DNA of 64,000 nt from Utricularia gibba (GCA_002189035.1 NEEC01000016.1:2255001-2319000); one strand, 5' to 3'. Numbered from the stretch's first letter, positions 47,235 to 59,205 are shown. Notes: generated by a model not told the origin, from the letters alone. Translations and numbers: made by a program.

Positions 47235-47463
47235 ATTGAGCGTGAGAGCCAAATGAATCGAAAGATTCTTGTTTGGTTCGGGAAGGGATTAGGGAAGTTT
47301 TAAAATAAGCACACAGATAATCTACTTTCATTAAGTAATTTGTTAGATAATCGAAAGCAGGGAATCTTGAATGCTATTTGAAATTGAGAAGAACTGCGTT
47401 GAACAATTGGAATACGTCTGGATTCCCTTACGTAAAGTGGAAACAGAAACAGATGAGTTTCGT
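47235..47463 (+). pseudogene. atpF: atpF fragment (plastid ATP synthase subunit b), end of intron and start of exon 2
   Basis: The end of the group II intron (GAGCGTGAGAGCC... TTGGTTCGGGAAGG) is followed by exon 2: LLDNRKQGILNAI, EELR, and LRKVETETDEF. Plastid atpF reads LLDNRKQRILNTI and LRKVETEADEF here. A gap of about 15 bases and a frameshift are present near 47400. Homology ends at 47463, and the following open frame to 47553 is not part of atpF; its origin was not recognised. Confidence 0.8.
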
Positions 47464-47639
47464 GAAAGTTTATATACATCTGCCCTTTCTCAACGCATTT
47501 ATTTAGAGCATGGAATCCGTCTTTTACTCTCTTCGGATGATAAATATTTCTAAGAGCATGGGTGAATCAAACCTATGTTTGAATTGAAGTATTGATGCAA
47601 GTTATTCCCTTCTGAAACAGATAGATTCATATCTAAAAG

Positions 47640-48235
47640 AGGTTGACAATAAGTTATTTTCAAAAAATTTGAAATATATTTATTAGATAATAAAAAAGAT
47701 AATTTTGAAAAATTTTCTAACTATGATCTTTTAGCATATAAATTCTTAAAAAGAGTCTTTTTTTTTTCAGACTAGCTTTTCAATCAAATAATAATCAAGA
47801 GATTTTGGAATACGCCTAAAGAAACACTTTTTGAAACGCTGAAGAATCAAACTATTTTAAATGGTTGGAATGATATGCTATATATGAAAAATGACATTAG
47901 TAAAAATAATATTTTGATTGTCAAATTCTCAAATTTGATCTTAGGCAAAAAGATAATATTGAAAGTTACCTTACGACGAATATCAATATATACAAAAATA
48001 CTCAAATTTATAGAAATAATTTAAAAAGAATTCATATTTTTCTTAAATTTCCAGAAATAAAGCAAATAAATTACCAGAACGGGCTTTTCGATTGGACCGG
48101 AATGAATGCAGAAAGAATAAAGGGTAGCATACGAAATCTTGAATTTTGGTTCTTCTCCGAATTTATTTTAATTTGTAAGAGATATAAAAAACAGTGATTT
48201 ATACCAAGTAAATTACTTATTTTAATCTACCTAGT
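47640..48235 (+). pseudogene. ycf1: ycf1 (TIC214) fragment
   Basis: Two blocks match the C-terminal third of plastid ycf1: [19 protein letters not shown] (about 47690-47745) and LFDWTGMNAERIKGSIRNLE followed by FWFFSEFILICKRYKKQ (48085-48190), ending near IPSKLLILI. Between them several frame changes are needed. In the plastid these blocks lie close together in the same gene and order, so this is one decayed piece. Confidence 0.8.
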
Positions 48236-48274
48236 TTGACGAGGGAGAACAGACCATTCACTAGGGTGATTCTG

Positions 48275-48394
48275 AAATCATGGAAATGTAGTTTGATCAA
48301 GCCACTCAGTATTGGAAACAGGCTATCACACTTACTCCTGGTAATTATATTGAAGAACACAATTGGTTGAAGATCACAAGACGTTTTGAATAAA
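48275..48394 (+). pseudogene. ycf3: ycf3 last-exon fragment (photosystem I assembly)
   Basis: Reads [20 protein letters not shown], then [13 protein letters not shown] and a stop. This is the end of plastid ycf3 (…[27 protein letters not shown]), with few substitutions, and it ends at the native stop codon. Confidence 0.88.
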
Positions 48395-48400
48395 ACAAGG

Positions 48401-49442
48401 CACTTTTATATTTTTTATATATTAATTATAAAAACATTCATTATTGATTTTGGATTCATTTTTATCTCATTATAGAAAAATGGATTATTCATTTGTGTTG
48501 GCTTTGTAGAAAGAATCAAGTAGAGAATTCCAGAATATCCTTTCTATTTATTATATCATTATATATATACATTTCCAAAGAATGGCTGCTCACGTGATTT
48601 GGGATGGAGTAAAAAATTACTATCATCAGGTTGTACAAATGAATCGTTTTTACAATGATCCAAAGCCGAAAAAGAGTTGTATGATAGATCCAAAAACTTG
48701 CCCTGGATCGACTTCCAGATCATAATTACTCTAGTAAGAAACTAAAGAAACCAATAGAAAAATAGAACATAACTAATTTTAGAAATATCTATTAAATAAA
48801 GGTTTACTAATTATAATTTAAATTTGATTGTGGTGGATCTATTGGTTGGTTGAAAACGTTGAAGTTGAAATAGACAAGATTTGGTTCAAATAAGATTAAA
48901 GGGAATTTTATACCCTTTAATTTCTTTGTACTTGTGTTGTTCCTAATTTGTTTCAATACGACTTTATAAAATGGGTCTAAGCAATAGGCACAATACAAGG
49001 CTCGTGATGTAGAACTTGGTTGATTTATACTATTAATTTAGTTTGACTCAGAGGCACTAAGTATTTTCCAAATTAATGGAAGAATTGCAATTTTAGTAGC
49101 CTATGCATAATTCTATAAAACAAAATAGACTTCGCTTATTCAGGTTAATCTAGAACATAAAGGCTGATCTTGGTTCTTGTTGAAATTGGATAAGTGGAAT
49201 TTACTTTCTTATCATTCAATGAGCATCTTGGATTTCATAAAAATTAGGAGCAATATAATCCTTACGTTTCAGGCATTAAGATATGTTTCAAGCCCAAATG
49301 ATTATAATAGGAGATTCTCAAGATATCTTAAGATTTTTGATGAATGTCGTTTCTACAACAAATTTTAAAGATTTTTTAAAATTCATAAAACACAAATGCG
49401 TAGTTGTATATCGAATGTAGAGAGTTGTTTTTTAGTGAAAGA
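48401..49442. other. no gene recognised
   Basis: AT-rich. Short frames such as 48584-48725 (+) and 48998-48807 (-) have no recognised homology. The latter could be organellar or chance. Confidence 0.4.
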
Positions 49443-50677
49443 TGAAGTTATATCGAATACTACTATCACGATTTATAAATGATTTTATAAAGTAAAAGGT
49501 GTGAGAAAATGATGAAGCTTGAGTAAGAAGGTAAGAGGGTTATAAGCAAACAACGGATTTAAACTTAAGCAATGCATCTTAAATAAAGATAATGTTTCTG
49601 GGATTGGAATCTTTTCTAGCTACGTTCATCGCATCTTCACTCTTCTGTGATCTTCTTAAGTACTCGGTTATAAGAGTAAGGAAATGCCAACCATCCCTTA
49701 CACTCTCTTGCAAAAAGGCATGGGTATAGCTTGATATTGCTCCTCCTTGGACGAACGTGAAGATAAAGGGTCCTACCGTCATACCCTCATGGTCGAATAG
49801 CGCACATGTGCCTTAGTGTTGCCAATGATCTAATGAGTGCAGATACAAAATCACTATCTGTCCATTGATCTTGAGGTATGGCTACAAACAAAACGTTTTC
49901 TTCCTCTTGGCAAAAGGGCATGAGTTGGTGCTTTCCATCTTACTCCTTTTCAAAACTCGTATGTAGTGATCAGCTAACCATGAATCTTAAATAAGGGGAC
50001 TGTTACAAGAAGATTGCAACATAGTCGTGCGAAAACATATGAAACTCGATCACATTCAAAGAAGAAATGAAGATCAATTAATGAAACATAGATTTGGGAG
50101 TATCCCGACCCGAAACGGAAGTTGAGCCACAAACGAACTAAGTAAACGAAAACAAAGTTCTAGAGAGAAACTAAAGGAAAAATCCTGTAGAGAGAGAACT
50201 AAAGTCTAAACTAAAACTGGAATTCAATGCTCATGTCTGAACTGAACTGAACTTCAATGAAATTCTGAGTTTTCATGTCCCCTTGGATCTACTGTGAATT
50301 GGAGTGACTTTCATGAAAGTTCCTACTTTAACACTAGTATGCTAATGATTTCATTTGTCAGAGACTTCCGTTTTCAACACCTCAAGGCTCATCATTAGGC
50401 ATCTGCAGTCTTTCGGAAATCAAGGAGATGTCAGTTTGGGAAGATATGTTTTTTCGCCATCTGATGCTTCGTTCCTCATACCTCTTATCACGTGTTCGAC
50501 TCTAGAAAAACTTAAACAAAACTAGAAAAAAACATTAGTTAAAATATAAGATGTAACATAATTATCCTAATCTAGATAAAAATTTAAATCTTATATTATA
50601 GACTCCTAACTAAACAAATTTGATCACATTTAAACATAAAAACGACCTAAAAGATAGTGAGAAAATGACATTTAACA
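49443..50677 (-). repeat. LTR, family C, reverse orientation
   Basis: Starts TGAAGTTATATCGAATAC and ends AAATGACATTTAACA. It aligns with 59600-60770 and 13069-13660, and more distantly with family D (both share a GTGTGCC...TTGCCAATG block and a GGCTCATCATTAG or related block). Flanks do not match, so this is a 3' LTR whose internal region (50678-50701 and from 51232) continues to the right. Confidence 0.78.
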
Positions 50678-50701
50678 ATTCTCGTTCTTGAAAATCCACA
50701 C

Positions 50702-51226
50702 TGATGGGGTATAAATTGTTCTCTGAAAAGGCTGCCGAAAGGAGCTATGGGGGGATAGCGCCAGCCGACAGACCGATATGTGTCAGAGATTTGACAGCAG
50801 TGACCGTATAGCGTAATCTGAAAAGCGGCCGAATCATAGCAGAACAGGCGGCGATCATCTGAAAAGTAAGGTCACCGTACAAGTACAAAAAGCAACTGAC
50901 ACCTGCAGAAGGGAGGAGGTGGCCGGATCGACCTTTTCTATAAATAGGAGAAGTTATGAAGAAAAAAGGGTTGGACCCTAAGCCTTCCAACTGGTATCAT
51001 TTCTTCACCACCATCGTCTAGTAGAAATCTTCTCTGGCGAGCCCTGACAGCTCTGTGGTTTTTCCGCCTTGCGGTGGTTTCCATGTAAAACATCTCCGCC
51101 CACTTTCATTTCATTAGATCAAACTGAACGGATCACGAGAAGAAGCATATAAAGAAGCGACATTTCTGATCGTATCCATAACCCGAAAATCGGCCCAACC
51201 CCGTATACCGATTTTCTCCTATAACA
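50702..51226 (+). repeat. solo LTR of the Tat element, family F, 525 bp
   Basis: Starts TGATGGGGTATAAATTG and ends CTCCTATAACA. Flanks CACAC at 50697-50701 and CACAC at 51227-51231 are identical. TATA box TATAAATA at 50939-50946. It lies inside the internal region of the family-C element. The minus-strand frame 50990-50745 is a shadow. Confidence 0.92.
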
Positions 51227-52422
51227 CACACTTTTTCAAACCCAGATTCAAATTCCTTCTCTAGGTAAATACTTTTATGCATAACTCTTCTGGTTGATCT
51301 ACACTATACTATATTCTGGTAAGATGATAAACACTAACTAACACTCCTCCAGGTGCTCTCTCTCTATATAAAATAGACTAAAACCTAATTTGGAGATTTC
51401 CAACAATGACAAACTTCAATTTGTATTCAATCCTCAAAATTTTTAATTTGGCATACTTCTCTATATTTTAACTATTGTTGAGTTGGATGAAACTTCAACC
51501 AAAGAGCATTTAGGTAAAATTACATATATTTAGATATTTCATTTTGAACTATTTAAATTCTTTTATTGCAAAAGTACAAAGAAATGATAGAAACCACTCT
51601 TGCGTATGATCACAGAGAGCATGATTTCTATGAATGCTTACAAATTATTATTTTATATACTTGATATTACAATATTTTTAAATTTATTTCTAAAATATCA
51701 ATTCAGTCAACAACGTTAATGTCTTTTTTATAGCAATAAACAACTCAATAGTTCAAGGGAAACATGCATTTCCAAAAACATTCATTTGGTGATTTTGATA
51801 ATTTTTCAAGTGAATATATGCATATAAAGAACATATGATTAATGATAAAGTTCTTCAATAAATAATTAAAGCTACCACTACATATTTCATAAGTCAACTA
51901 ATTCTTCAAAAAGGGAAAATGCATTTAGTTGTGCATACACTTTTGAAACAATTGATGTTGTGTCATATTTCAACATATTTGTTTCAATTTGCGTGTTAGA
52001 TTGACAGCATTGTTTGAAGTTGAATAGGAAAAATGCAAAAAGCATGTCAGTTAAATTATATTATGTAAAAACGTGATTGGGGCTTTTTTCCTTATTCTGA
52101 GGGTGAGGTGGGTTTAACATTCGTCAAAGCCCAGTTTAAAAACCCCATTTTGAGGGTGAGGTGGGTAACATTGTGTTCCATTTGGGCTAGATAATGTAAT
52201 TTCACCAGTTTGTAAAGTTTTTTTTAGTGCAGGAGCAAAAGAAGATTAATAAGGTGAGGTGAATGTGAGGATTCAAGTTCTCATAACTCACCTTTTCAGT
52301 TTTTAACATGTTCTACTTCATACTAACTAAACATTAGAGTATTGGATGAGTGAATTAGGAGGAAGGTGTTGCTCTAGATTCATGCAGCCAATCATATATG
52401 TCCAAGTATAATCATGAGGTGG
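51227..52422. other. no gene seen; short direct repeat
   Basis: AT-rich. A 17-bp unit TGAGGGTGAGGTGGGT occurs twice (near 52097 and 52154). Nothing else recognised. Confidence 0.45.
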
Positions 52423-52517
52423 TGCCACATGTTTATATTGCATGTGTGCCAGATGTTTCTATTGCATGTTTGCCATACATTCACATTGCATGTGTGACAC
52501 ATGTCCATATTGTTTGC
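52423..52517. repeat. 24-bp tandem repeat, about four copies
   Basis: The unit TGCCACATGTTTATATTGCA+TGTG repeats four times with a few changes (starts at 52423, 52447, 52471, 52495). On the minus strand it is read as a Cys/Asn/Trp repeat at the end of a 219-residue chance frame. Confidence 0.85.
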
Positions 52518-52639
52518 AAGATAAGGATAGAGTATATAAGGGGCGTTTATATGATGGAGTTTTACAAAGGTGAGGAAAAGAAGTTTATTTGGAAAAGTGG
52601 AAGGAAAAGTTTCAATACCTACAATGTTGCATGTCATTT

Positions 52640-53881
52640 CCTCAACAAATTTTAAATATTTAAAACGTAAAACACCAAAAAGCGTAGTACGAGTATCGAT
52701 CTCAAGGAATTGTTTTTCATGAAAAGTGTTTTGTAAAGACCTTTCACAAAATGTCATGGTTTTGCAAAATGTGGTTTTTAAGATGCACAAAGAAAAGTTA
52801 CAACCTAAGTGATGGGCCTTGACTACGGGACGCAGTTCCTGCGAATAAGATTCCATCTCCTTCCTTTGTCTATCCTCGCTTCGGTTTTCACTGATTTCTT
52901 CCGAATAGCTGGTTATAGGAGCAAGGAATAGTCTACTCTCCCTTACACTCTGATTGACAAGGAGGCACGGGAATAGCCTCATGTTATTTCCCCTTGGACG
53001 ATTAGGAAGACAAGAGGATTGCCTTCGATTGCCTTCATAACCGAATTGCACGCGTGTGCCCAGCTGTTGCCAATGGCCAGTGGCAGGTCTAAGGTCACAA
53101 CCTGTATATTGTCGCGGTACCTAGGCCACAAACAATCCGCTACATCCCTCGAATCGGCAGGGTTGGAGTTGGTGCTCTTCTCCTTGATCTTCACCAAAAT
53201 CCGCGAGGAGTGGCCTGCTACTCATGGACCTTGACTAAGAGTCATTATAGAAAGACTACAAAGAACCAAGTGTATTGCTCAAGACTTGGAAGGAAATTTC
53301 ATCTACTCCCAGAAACTAAAGAGTTTTAGCCACAAAGGGCCATCAAAACAGAAATGAAATTGGAAACTAAATGTTCTTCCTCCTTGGAGAGGAGGAAGAA
53401 CCTAAAAGTTGTAAGTACAAGAGAAATTGTTTAAAAAAAGTCCAAAACTAAGTGCTCCAAGTGACTTTTATATCTCTCCCCACGTGTATTAATTCATCTG
53501 GGTCCCCTTCCCATCATTCCTTCTATCTTGCATGCTCCAGTAGCTTTCCTTTGCGTATAAGTTAGCGCCCAATCATTGCTGCAGACTCTGACATGCCGTA
53601 AGTCAGGAGCCTTGACCGGTGTTAGTTTTCCACCCATAATCGCTCCAAGTCGCGTACAAAGCACGAAAAGTCAGACTCTGACCACCTACAATACTCCTGC
53701 AACACTCCTTACATGTCTCGGTCAAAGTGTGAGCAAAAAGACATAAAATATATAAAAAATAGGAAAATAGGAATTTTCTAATAAAAATCAAATACTTAAT
53801 AATAAGACTCCTATTTGGGCGACTTAGCAATTAATTAATACATAATAATACTAATAATTAACTAGAAAATGACACTTAACA
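52640..53881 (-). repeat. LTR, family D, reverse orientation (3' LTR)
   Basis: On the minus strand the LTR begins TGTTAAGTGTCATTTTC, directly after a purine-rich tract AAGTGTGGGGGAATA (53896-53882), the polypurine primer for plus-strand synthesis. It aligns with 10020-11505 (reverse) and 58186-59205 (forward). The left end is not exactly defined. The 219-residue minus-strand frame 53051-52392 lies within it. Confidence 0.82.
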
Positions 53882-54717
53882 TATTCCCCCACACTTAAAT
53901 CATGCTTGTCTTCAAGTATGAAAATCATAGCAATCCATGAAAAACGGCAGAACCTAAGTCATGATGCATTACTAAGGTACATTTGTTCCTACAACAGGTA
54001 TTTACTCCAATTCTTTTCTTGTCCTTCAATCAAATTAAGGCAAGCCACTCAAGTTCGCATGCATCAGTTAAAGACTTAACCAATGACTATTTATACACTA
54101 GCATCATCAAAGTAAAACAGCAAGAGACATACACTATAGTGACACAAGACCTTCTTCTCTCTTTTCTCTCTTTTTTTTTTTTTTGATAGAGGTCCCCGCT
54201 TTGGGGAAGAATATTTGGATTACGGAACCTCATGTGTGGTGTTAACCACGGTTTCGCCAAGCATTCTTACCTTTGGCACCCCTATTATCTCTTCTTTCTC
54301 TTTTTTTTTCGGTCTCGGTCTGGTCACTATAAGAGCAGCAAAAATTTATTCACAGCATAATATATACAAGGAATGAAAATGTAATCATAGCCACGGTATA
54401 ATCTTTTCTAAAACATGCAACAAAAGCTTGATATCTAGAAGGAAAAATAATTGAAGTATTTTCCTAACAGCAAGGAATTCATAAACCTAAGCATGATCAA
54501 TCCTAAAAATTCTAGCCTTATTCATGGAAGCAAATGTACTTGAGGAGCATAGTGGGGATTTTTCATAAACAAAAACAAAAGAAAAACAAAACATGAAGCA
54601 CGAAATCAGAAAAAAATTCAAAACAATTCAACACATAAGTCCTAATGCCCAGAAAATACTAGAAAATAAAAAGAGGTGTAAACTCCTCCCCCACACTTAA
54701 TTTTGAGGATGCACCTT
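53882..54717 (-). mobile_element. internal 3' non-coding region of the family-D retrotransposon
   Basis: Contains the polypurine tract next to the LTR, a TTGTCTTCAAGTATG block like the one beside the family-B LTR, and a second CTCCCCCACACTTA tract (54686-54699) that may be a decayed polypurine site. No protein-coding remnant recognised. Confidence 0.6.
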
Positions 54718-55005
54718 AGTATTATATTGAGTTAAAATCACCACTTGTTACATTTCGCATTGAAATCTGATTTCGTTTACTAAACTTACTTACCACTACT
54801 AGTCCAAGTTTGGACTAAGACTTACTATTATTCCAAATTATAAATTTACTAAAACACTTAACAAGCACAAGCTCTTCGTGATCGACCCCGACATTCACTA
54901 TACAAGTTTTCTAAATTTGTATTTTTTGTAGATTAGGGACTTTAAATTTATTTGATATGGAAGTTTGCTTTTATTGCAACGACCATCTAAAATTTCCATT
55001 TATCA
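54718..55005 (+). repeat. LTR fragment, family E
   Basis: Matches the last 290 bases of the solo LTR at 31264-33811, for example AAGCTCTTCGTGATCGACC and AAATTTATTTGATATGG, ending CCATTTATCA. The 5' part is missing. The interval 55006-55298 holds no recognised gene. Confidence 0.75.
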
Positions 55006-55298
55006 TACTATGATTTCATGTTATTTTGTAAAACTGTTTTCCAATCCCAAAAATATGGTACTTTTTGCAAAGGATAGCCACCCCTGTAAGCTTTAAGATG
55101 ATATGAGTTTGTTGTAGCTTATGCAATCTATATCTCTATGTATCATTTGATAAACAAGTTAGGAAAGAATGAAGAAGACATAGATGCATATCTCCAGCAC
55201 TATGGTTGTACCACGTGTACTACGGCTAATATGTCAAGCATGTCTGAGATATCATATATAAGTGAAAGGCTAATAAGTATGAAGGTGAAGTAAGAAAG

Positions 55299-56471
55299 TG
55301 ATAAACGAAAATTTATGCAAATCATTAAAATTGCAAATTCACTTATCAAATTAATTTTATAAACCTAATTCACAACCAATCATACAAAAAATATGAACAT
55401 AATGGTTCAGGGTTGAACAGAAGAGCCACGTGTTTACCACGTAAAGGTTGATGCATGCTGGTTTTTGTAACGGTTGGAAATTAAGTCTAAGCTAGGACTA
55501 ATAGTTTCACAATAATATGCAGAAAGACAGTAAACGGGTAAAAGTAGATCTTTATTTAAAATCGATAAAGGTGATCTTTGGGACTTGTAGGGGCTGCATG
55601 CTCATCACTAAAATAATCTCATCTAAACTACAAATCAAGCATCCAACAAGAAAAAGTTTAGGTTTACCCAAACTCTTGTTTTCCTTTAATCTTTAGTCTA
55701 CCTTTAGTTAGGATTGCTTAGGATGAGTGTCACTACCTCTACCTCTTAAATCTATGCTGGTTTGTTAAAGAAGTGGTTGATTTATGACTAACAAGATTAA
55801 AAGAATGATTTGCATATTCTCCCTTTTAGTCCCAAGGCACCTCTAGTTGCTTAGTTATTTATACTAAAAGAAAATAAAACACTTTCATAACACAGCGTAA
55901 ACATCATCCATGTTTCAGAGTTGGACAACCAAAAATAAACAATAATAGAAACAAAAATCATAAGTAGTTTGTGGTGATAGCTAAAACTACTCCTGGATAG
56001 GAGTAGTACTCTTGAGAAGAAAATCTCCAAGTGTAGTTGAGTTCTTCATCGTCTTCCTTCTTCCTCATGGTTCTTCTACAATTTCCTAATAGATCCCTCT
56101 CTCCAAAATTGTTTGTCATGTTCTTCAAAGTGTGGAGATATTTTTTTTTTCCTCATTATGTCAAAAATCTACTTTTTCTTTCACATTGAAATTCGATGTC
56201 TTATTTTTTCAGCTTTTGTCCCTACCTTCTGTCACTTCATTGTTCTCTTTTGGCTCCTTGAGATTTAGGCTGCTAAAATGTGTTGTATTGCTCAAGAGAA
56301 TAATTAGGACAAAGATTGGAACTAAATGCATGTTTCACTCTCAATTAGGAATAAAATACGCAAATAGTGGTGCTAGTCACCAAAATATAGAAATACATAA
56401 TGAAATTTGAGTTTTATAACAAAATATTAATTATTTTTCAATCATTAAATACTCAAAAATATGTGTTATCA
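55299..56471 (-). repeat. LTR, family A, reverse orientation, full length
   Basis: Starts TGATAAACGAAAATTT and ends AAATATGTGTTATCA; 1173 bp. It aligns with the reverse of the reference LTR end to end. Flanks are GAAAG and AAAAA, which agree at three of five positions, so this is probably an old solo LTR with a decayed duplication. The + frame 56132-56410 is not a gene. Confidence 0.85.
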
Positions 56472-57693
56472 AAAAAATATGACTGTGAAAATGTGATAAT
56501 CACTTTGCAAACGCATAAAAACTATCAAAGTAATAAATATTATCGCTTCCACATGAAATTGATTATTTATATTTTCCTTAAAAAATGACCTAAAAAGGAC
56601 TGAAAACAAAACAATATAATTGTTTTTTTTAAAAAATATAGAAAGATAGTCTTAAATCAAGGTTCCACTTCTACTAAAACTCACCAATGTGTATCTATGT
56701 AAATCTAGAGGATTGACCAACTTATACAAGTTCTGAAATTGTTATTCTAAAGTAGTAATACTCGATAACTTTTATAATATCATGACTTGTTTAATAGGAT
56801 TATATAATAAACTATGCCACAAGAGTCATTTCATCTTCACTTGATTTTAAGCAGTACCACAAGATTAGATCTAATATACCTTACCCATGATGTTTCATTT
56901 AGTTCTTCTTTTTAGGCACTTGAGGCTAATCATAGATTCTCTCATACTCCCTTAGGATTATATGGCATTAATGAGTACATTGATAAAAAAAATGTTAAAT
57001 AACATGGTAAAATAATCATATACATAGAACTTGTGCGAGTAAGGATTTGCCCCAGATTTTTAGCCATAAGTGCCTATAGGCATATGTTTGACTCACAAAA
57101 TAAACTTCTCTCAAAATAAATCAAATTGATTAAAAAATATATAAAAATAATTTAAGAATATAAAGAAAGTGAAATGAAAAAATATACAAAACCTACCTAT
57201 AGTATCATAAAAAGTACAAATAAAAATGACGTAAAATCACTTACGGCATGTCAGAGTATCGCATACGTGTGTTCTAATTCAAAACACATTTGAGAAAGTT
57301 AAAGAATATTTTGAACCTTATAGAACATATGCATTTCACAAACAAAAGAAATAGATTCATTTTTGTGAAAAAATTGGGAGCAAGTATGATAAATTACCAA
57401 GAATGCTTCTAAATTCTTACATATATATGACTCTATAAACATGTCATTGGATGTCAACACTTTTTTTTTTCTTTTAGTTGATCAATCGAGGAAATGATTA
57501 CAACGTGTCATCCTAATACAATAAGGTACCTACATATTTTCTATAATTAGGGAGACATTGGAGAGGTCTTTGGAGCTCTTAAAATCCATATGATTCAAGT
57601 ACTCATTTATCAAGTTAACCATACTACGAAATGGGATATAGACCTATTACTATTGCGAGACTAGATAATATTCTAATGTAAGGCCAAGGGTCT
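56472..57693. other. no gene seen; AT-rich
   Basis: No recognised coding or shared repeat content in about 1.2 kb. Confidence 0.5.
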
Positions 57694-57861
57694 TGTGACG
57701 GTTATGTATCCCACATTCATTATAGATGGGGGAGTGGACATGCTTAAATAGAGGAACATTGCTAATATAAGGTCTTTTCCTTGGAAGGGGAGAACATAAA
57801 ACTGTGAGGGTTGGATACCCAAAACGGACAATATCATGCAAGGCGAGTGTGGGTCGTGACA
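57694..57861 (+). repeat. small TGT...ACA element, possibly a TRIM-like solo LTR
   Basis: Starts TGTGACGG and ends TCGTGACA, so the last eight bases are a near inverted repeat. It holds TATCCCACATT, a TATA-like TTAAATAG (57744-57751) and ACGGACAATATC, the arrangement of a widespread family of short plant LTR-like repeats. Flanks GGTCT and TCTAA do not match. Confidence 0.4.
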
Positions 57862-58185
57862 TCTAATGTCTTCAGAATATGATGACGTATTAGAACATTA
57901 TCGACATTCATCATATCATAGAGAAACTGACATATCTTTTAACACTTCTTATTTTGCCGTTGTTAGGAACTCCATGTCACTATTGCAATTATCCATGAAA
58001 TGTTTAAATGAGGGGCCACACAAACCAACTAATATGATACCATTACAACATTCCACTTCTACATTTTAAAAACTTGAATAGTGAATTTCTTCTTTAAAAA
58101 AAGGACAACAAAAAAAAGTATTTTGTATTTTTTTTATTTTCATACTATGTATTTATTTTACATTATATTTGATTTCATATCTATT

Positions 58186-59205
58186 TGTTAAGTGTCATTT
58201 TCTAGTTAATTATTAGGTATTATTATGTGTAATTATGTATGAAGTCGCCCAAATTAGGAGTCTTATTATTAAGTATTTGATTTTTACTAGAAAATTCCTA
58301 TTTTTCCATTTTGTGTATATTTTATGTCTTTTTTCTCACATTTTGACCGAGACATGTCAGGAGACTCTAAGTATATGTTGCAGGAGTATTGCAGGTGGTC
58401 AGACTCTGAGTTTTTGTGCCTTATACGCGAGTTGGAATGATTGTGGGCGGAAGACTTACACTGGTCAAGGCCCATCACTTACGGCATGTCAGATTTTGAA
58501 GCAATGATTGGACGCAAACTTGCACGCAAAGAAAGTCTAGTGGCGTACACAAGACAGAAGGAATGATAGGAAGGAGACCCAAAGGAGTTAATGCACATGG
58601 GAAGTCATATAAAAGCCACTTGGAGCACTTAGTTTCGATATTCTCTTCGCACTTTTGAACAATTTCTCTTGTACTTAGAACTTTTGAGTTCTTCCTCCTC
58701 TCAAGGAGGAAGAACACTTAGTTTCTTTTCGTTTCTGTTTCCATGGCCCTTTTGGGCTAAAACCTTTAGTTTCTGGGAAGTAGATGAAGTTTCCTTCTAA
58801 GTCCTGAGCAATACACTCGGTTCTTTGCTGAATTGATTTCGGATTCCGCATACTTCCACGCGCCTTGTTGCAGTCTTTCTGTAACGACTCTTAGTCAAGG
58901 TCCATGAGTAGCAGGCCACTCCTCACGGATTTTAGTGAAGATCAAGGTGAAGAGCACCAACTCCAACCCTGCCGGTTCGAGGGAAGTAGCAGATTGATTG
59001 TGGCCTAAGTACCGCGACAATGGACAGGTTGTGACCTTGGACCTACCATTGGCCATTGGCAACAGCTGAGCACACGCGTACAATTCGGTTTTGAAGGCAA
59101 TCAAAGGCAATCCTCTTGTCTTCCTAATCGTCCAAGGGGGGATCACATGAGGCTATTCCCATGCCTCCTTTTCAATCAGAGTGTAAGGGAGAGTATACTA
59201 TTCCA
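58186..59205 (+). repeat. LTR, family D, forward orientation, 3'-truncated
   Basis: Starts TGTTAAGTGTCATTTTCTAG and follows the reverse complement of 53881-52935 closely, including GGACCTTGACTAAGAG read in reverse, then stops at TATTCC before an A-run. With 52640-53881 it forms an inverted pair about 4.3 kb apart. Frames 58235-58507 (+) and 59146-58895 (-) are shadows. Confidence 0.82.

Larger units (their letters stand above)
47230..48400 (+). other. nuclear plastid DNA insert (NUPT), rearranged
   Basis: Three chloroplast genes appear in fragments on the same strand: atpF (47235-47463), ycf1 (about 47640-48235) and ycf3 (48275-48394). In plastid genomes these lie far apart, so the pieces were joined before or during integration. 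All carry stops and small gaps. The next stretch, 48401-49442, is AT-rich and may contain further organellar DNA, but none was recognised. Confidence 0.8.

Noticed and set aside
52392-53051. 219-residue open frame on the minus strand
   Set aside because: It lies inside the family-D LTR and runs through a 24-bp tandem repeat. The same LTR elsewhere (10020-11505, 58186-59205) does not keep the frame, so it is a chance frame.
54160-54330. Possible RNA gene near a T-run and CCCCGCTTTGGGG
   Set aside because: A short hairpin-like word occurs, but there is no tRNA or snRNA consensus. It is inside the non-coding part of a retrotransposon.
55299-56471. Clean solo LTR with target duplication
   Set aside because: The ends are complete but flanks GAAAG and AAAAA differ at two positions, so the duplication is not claimed.
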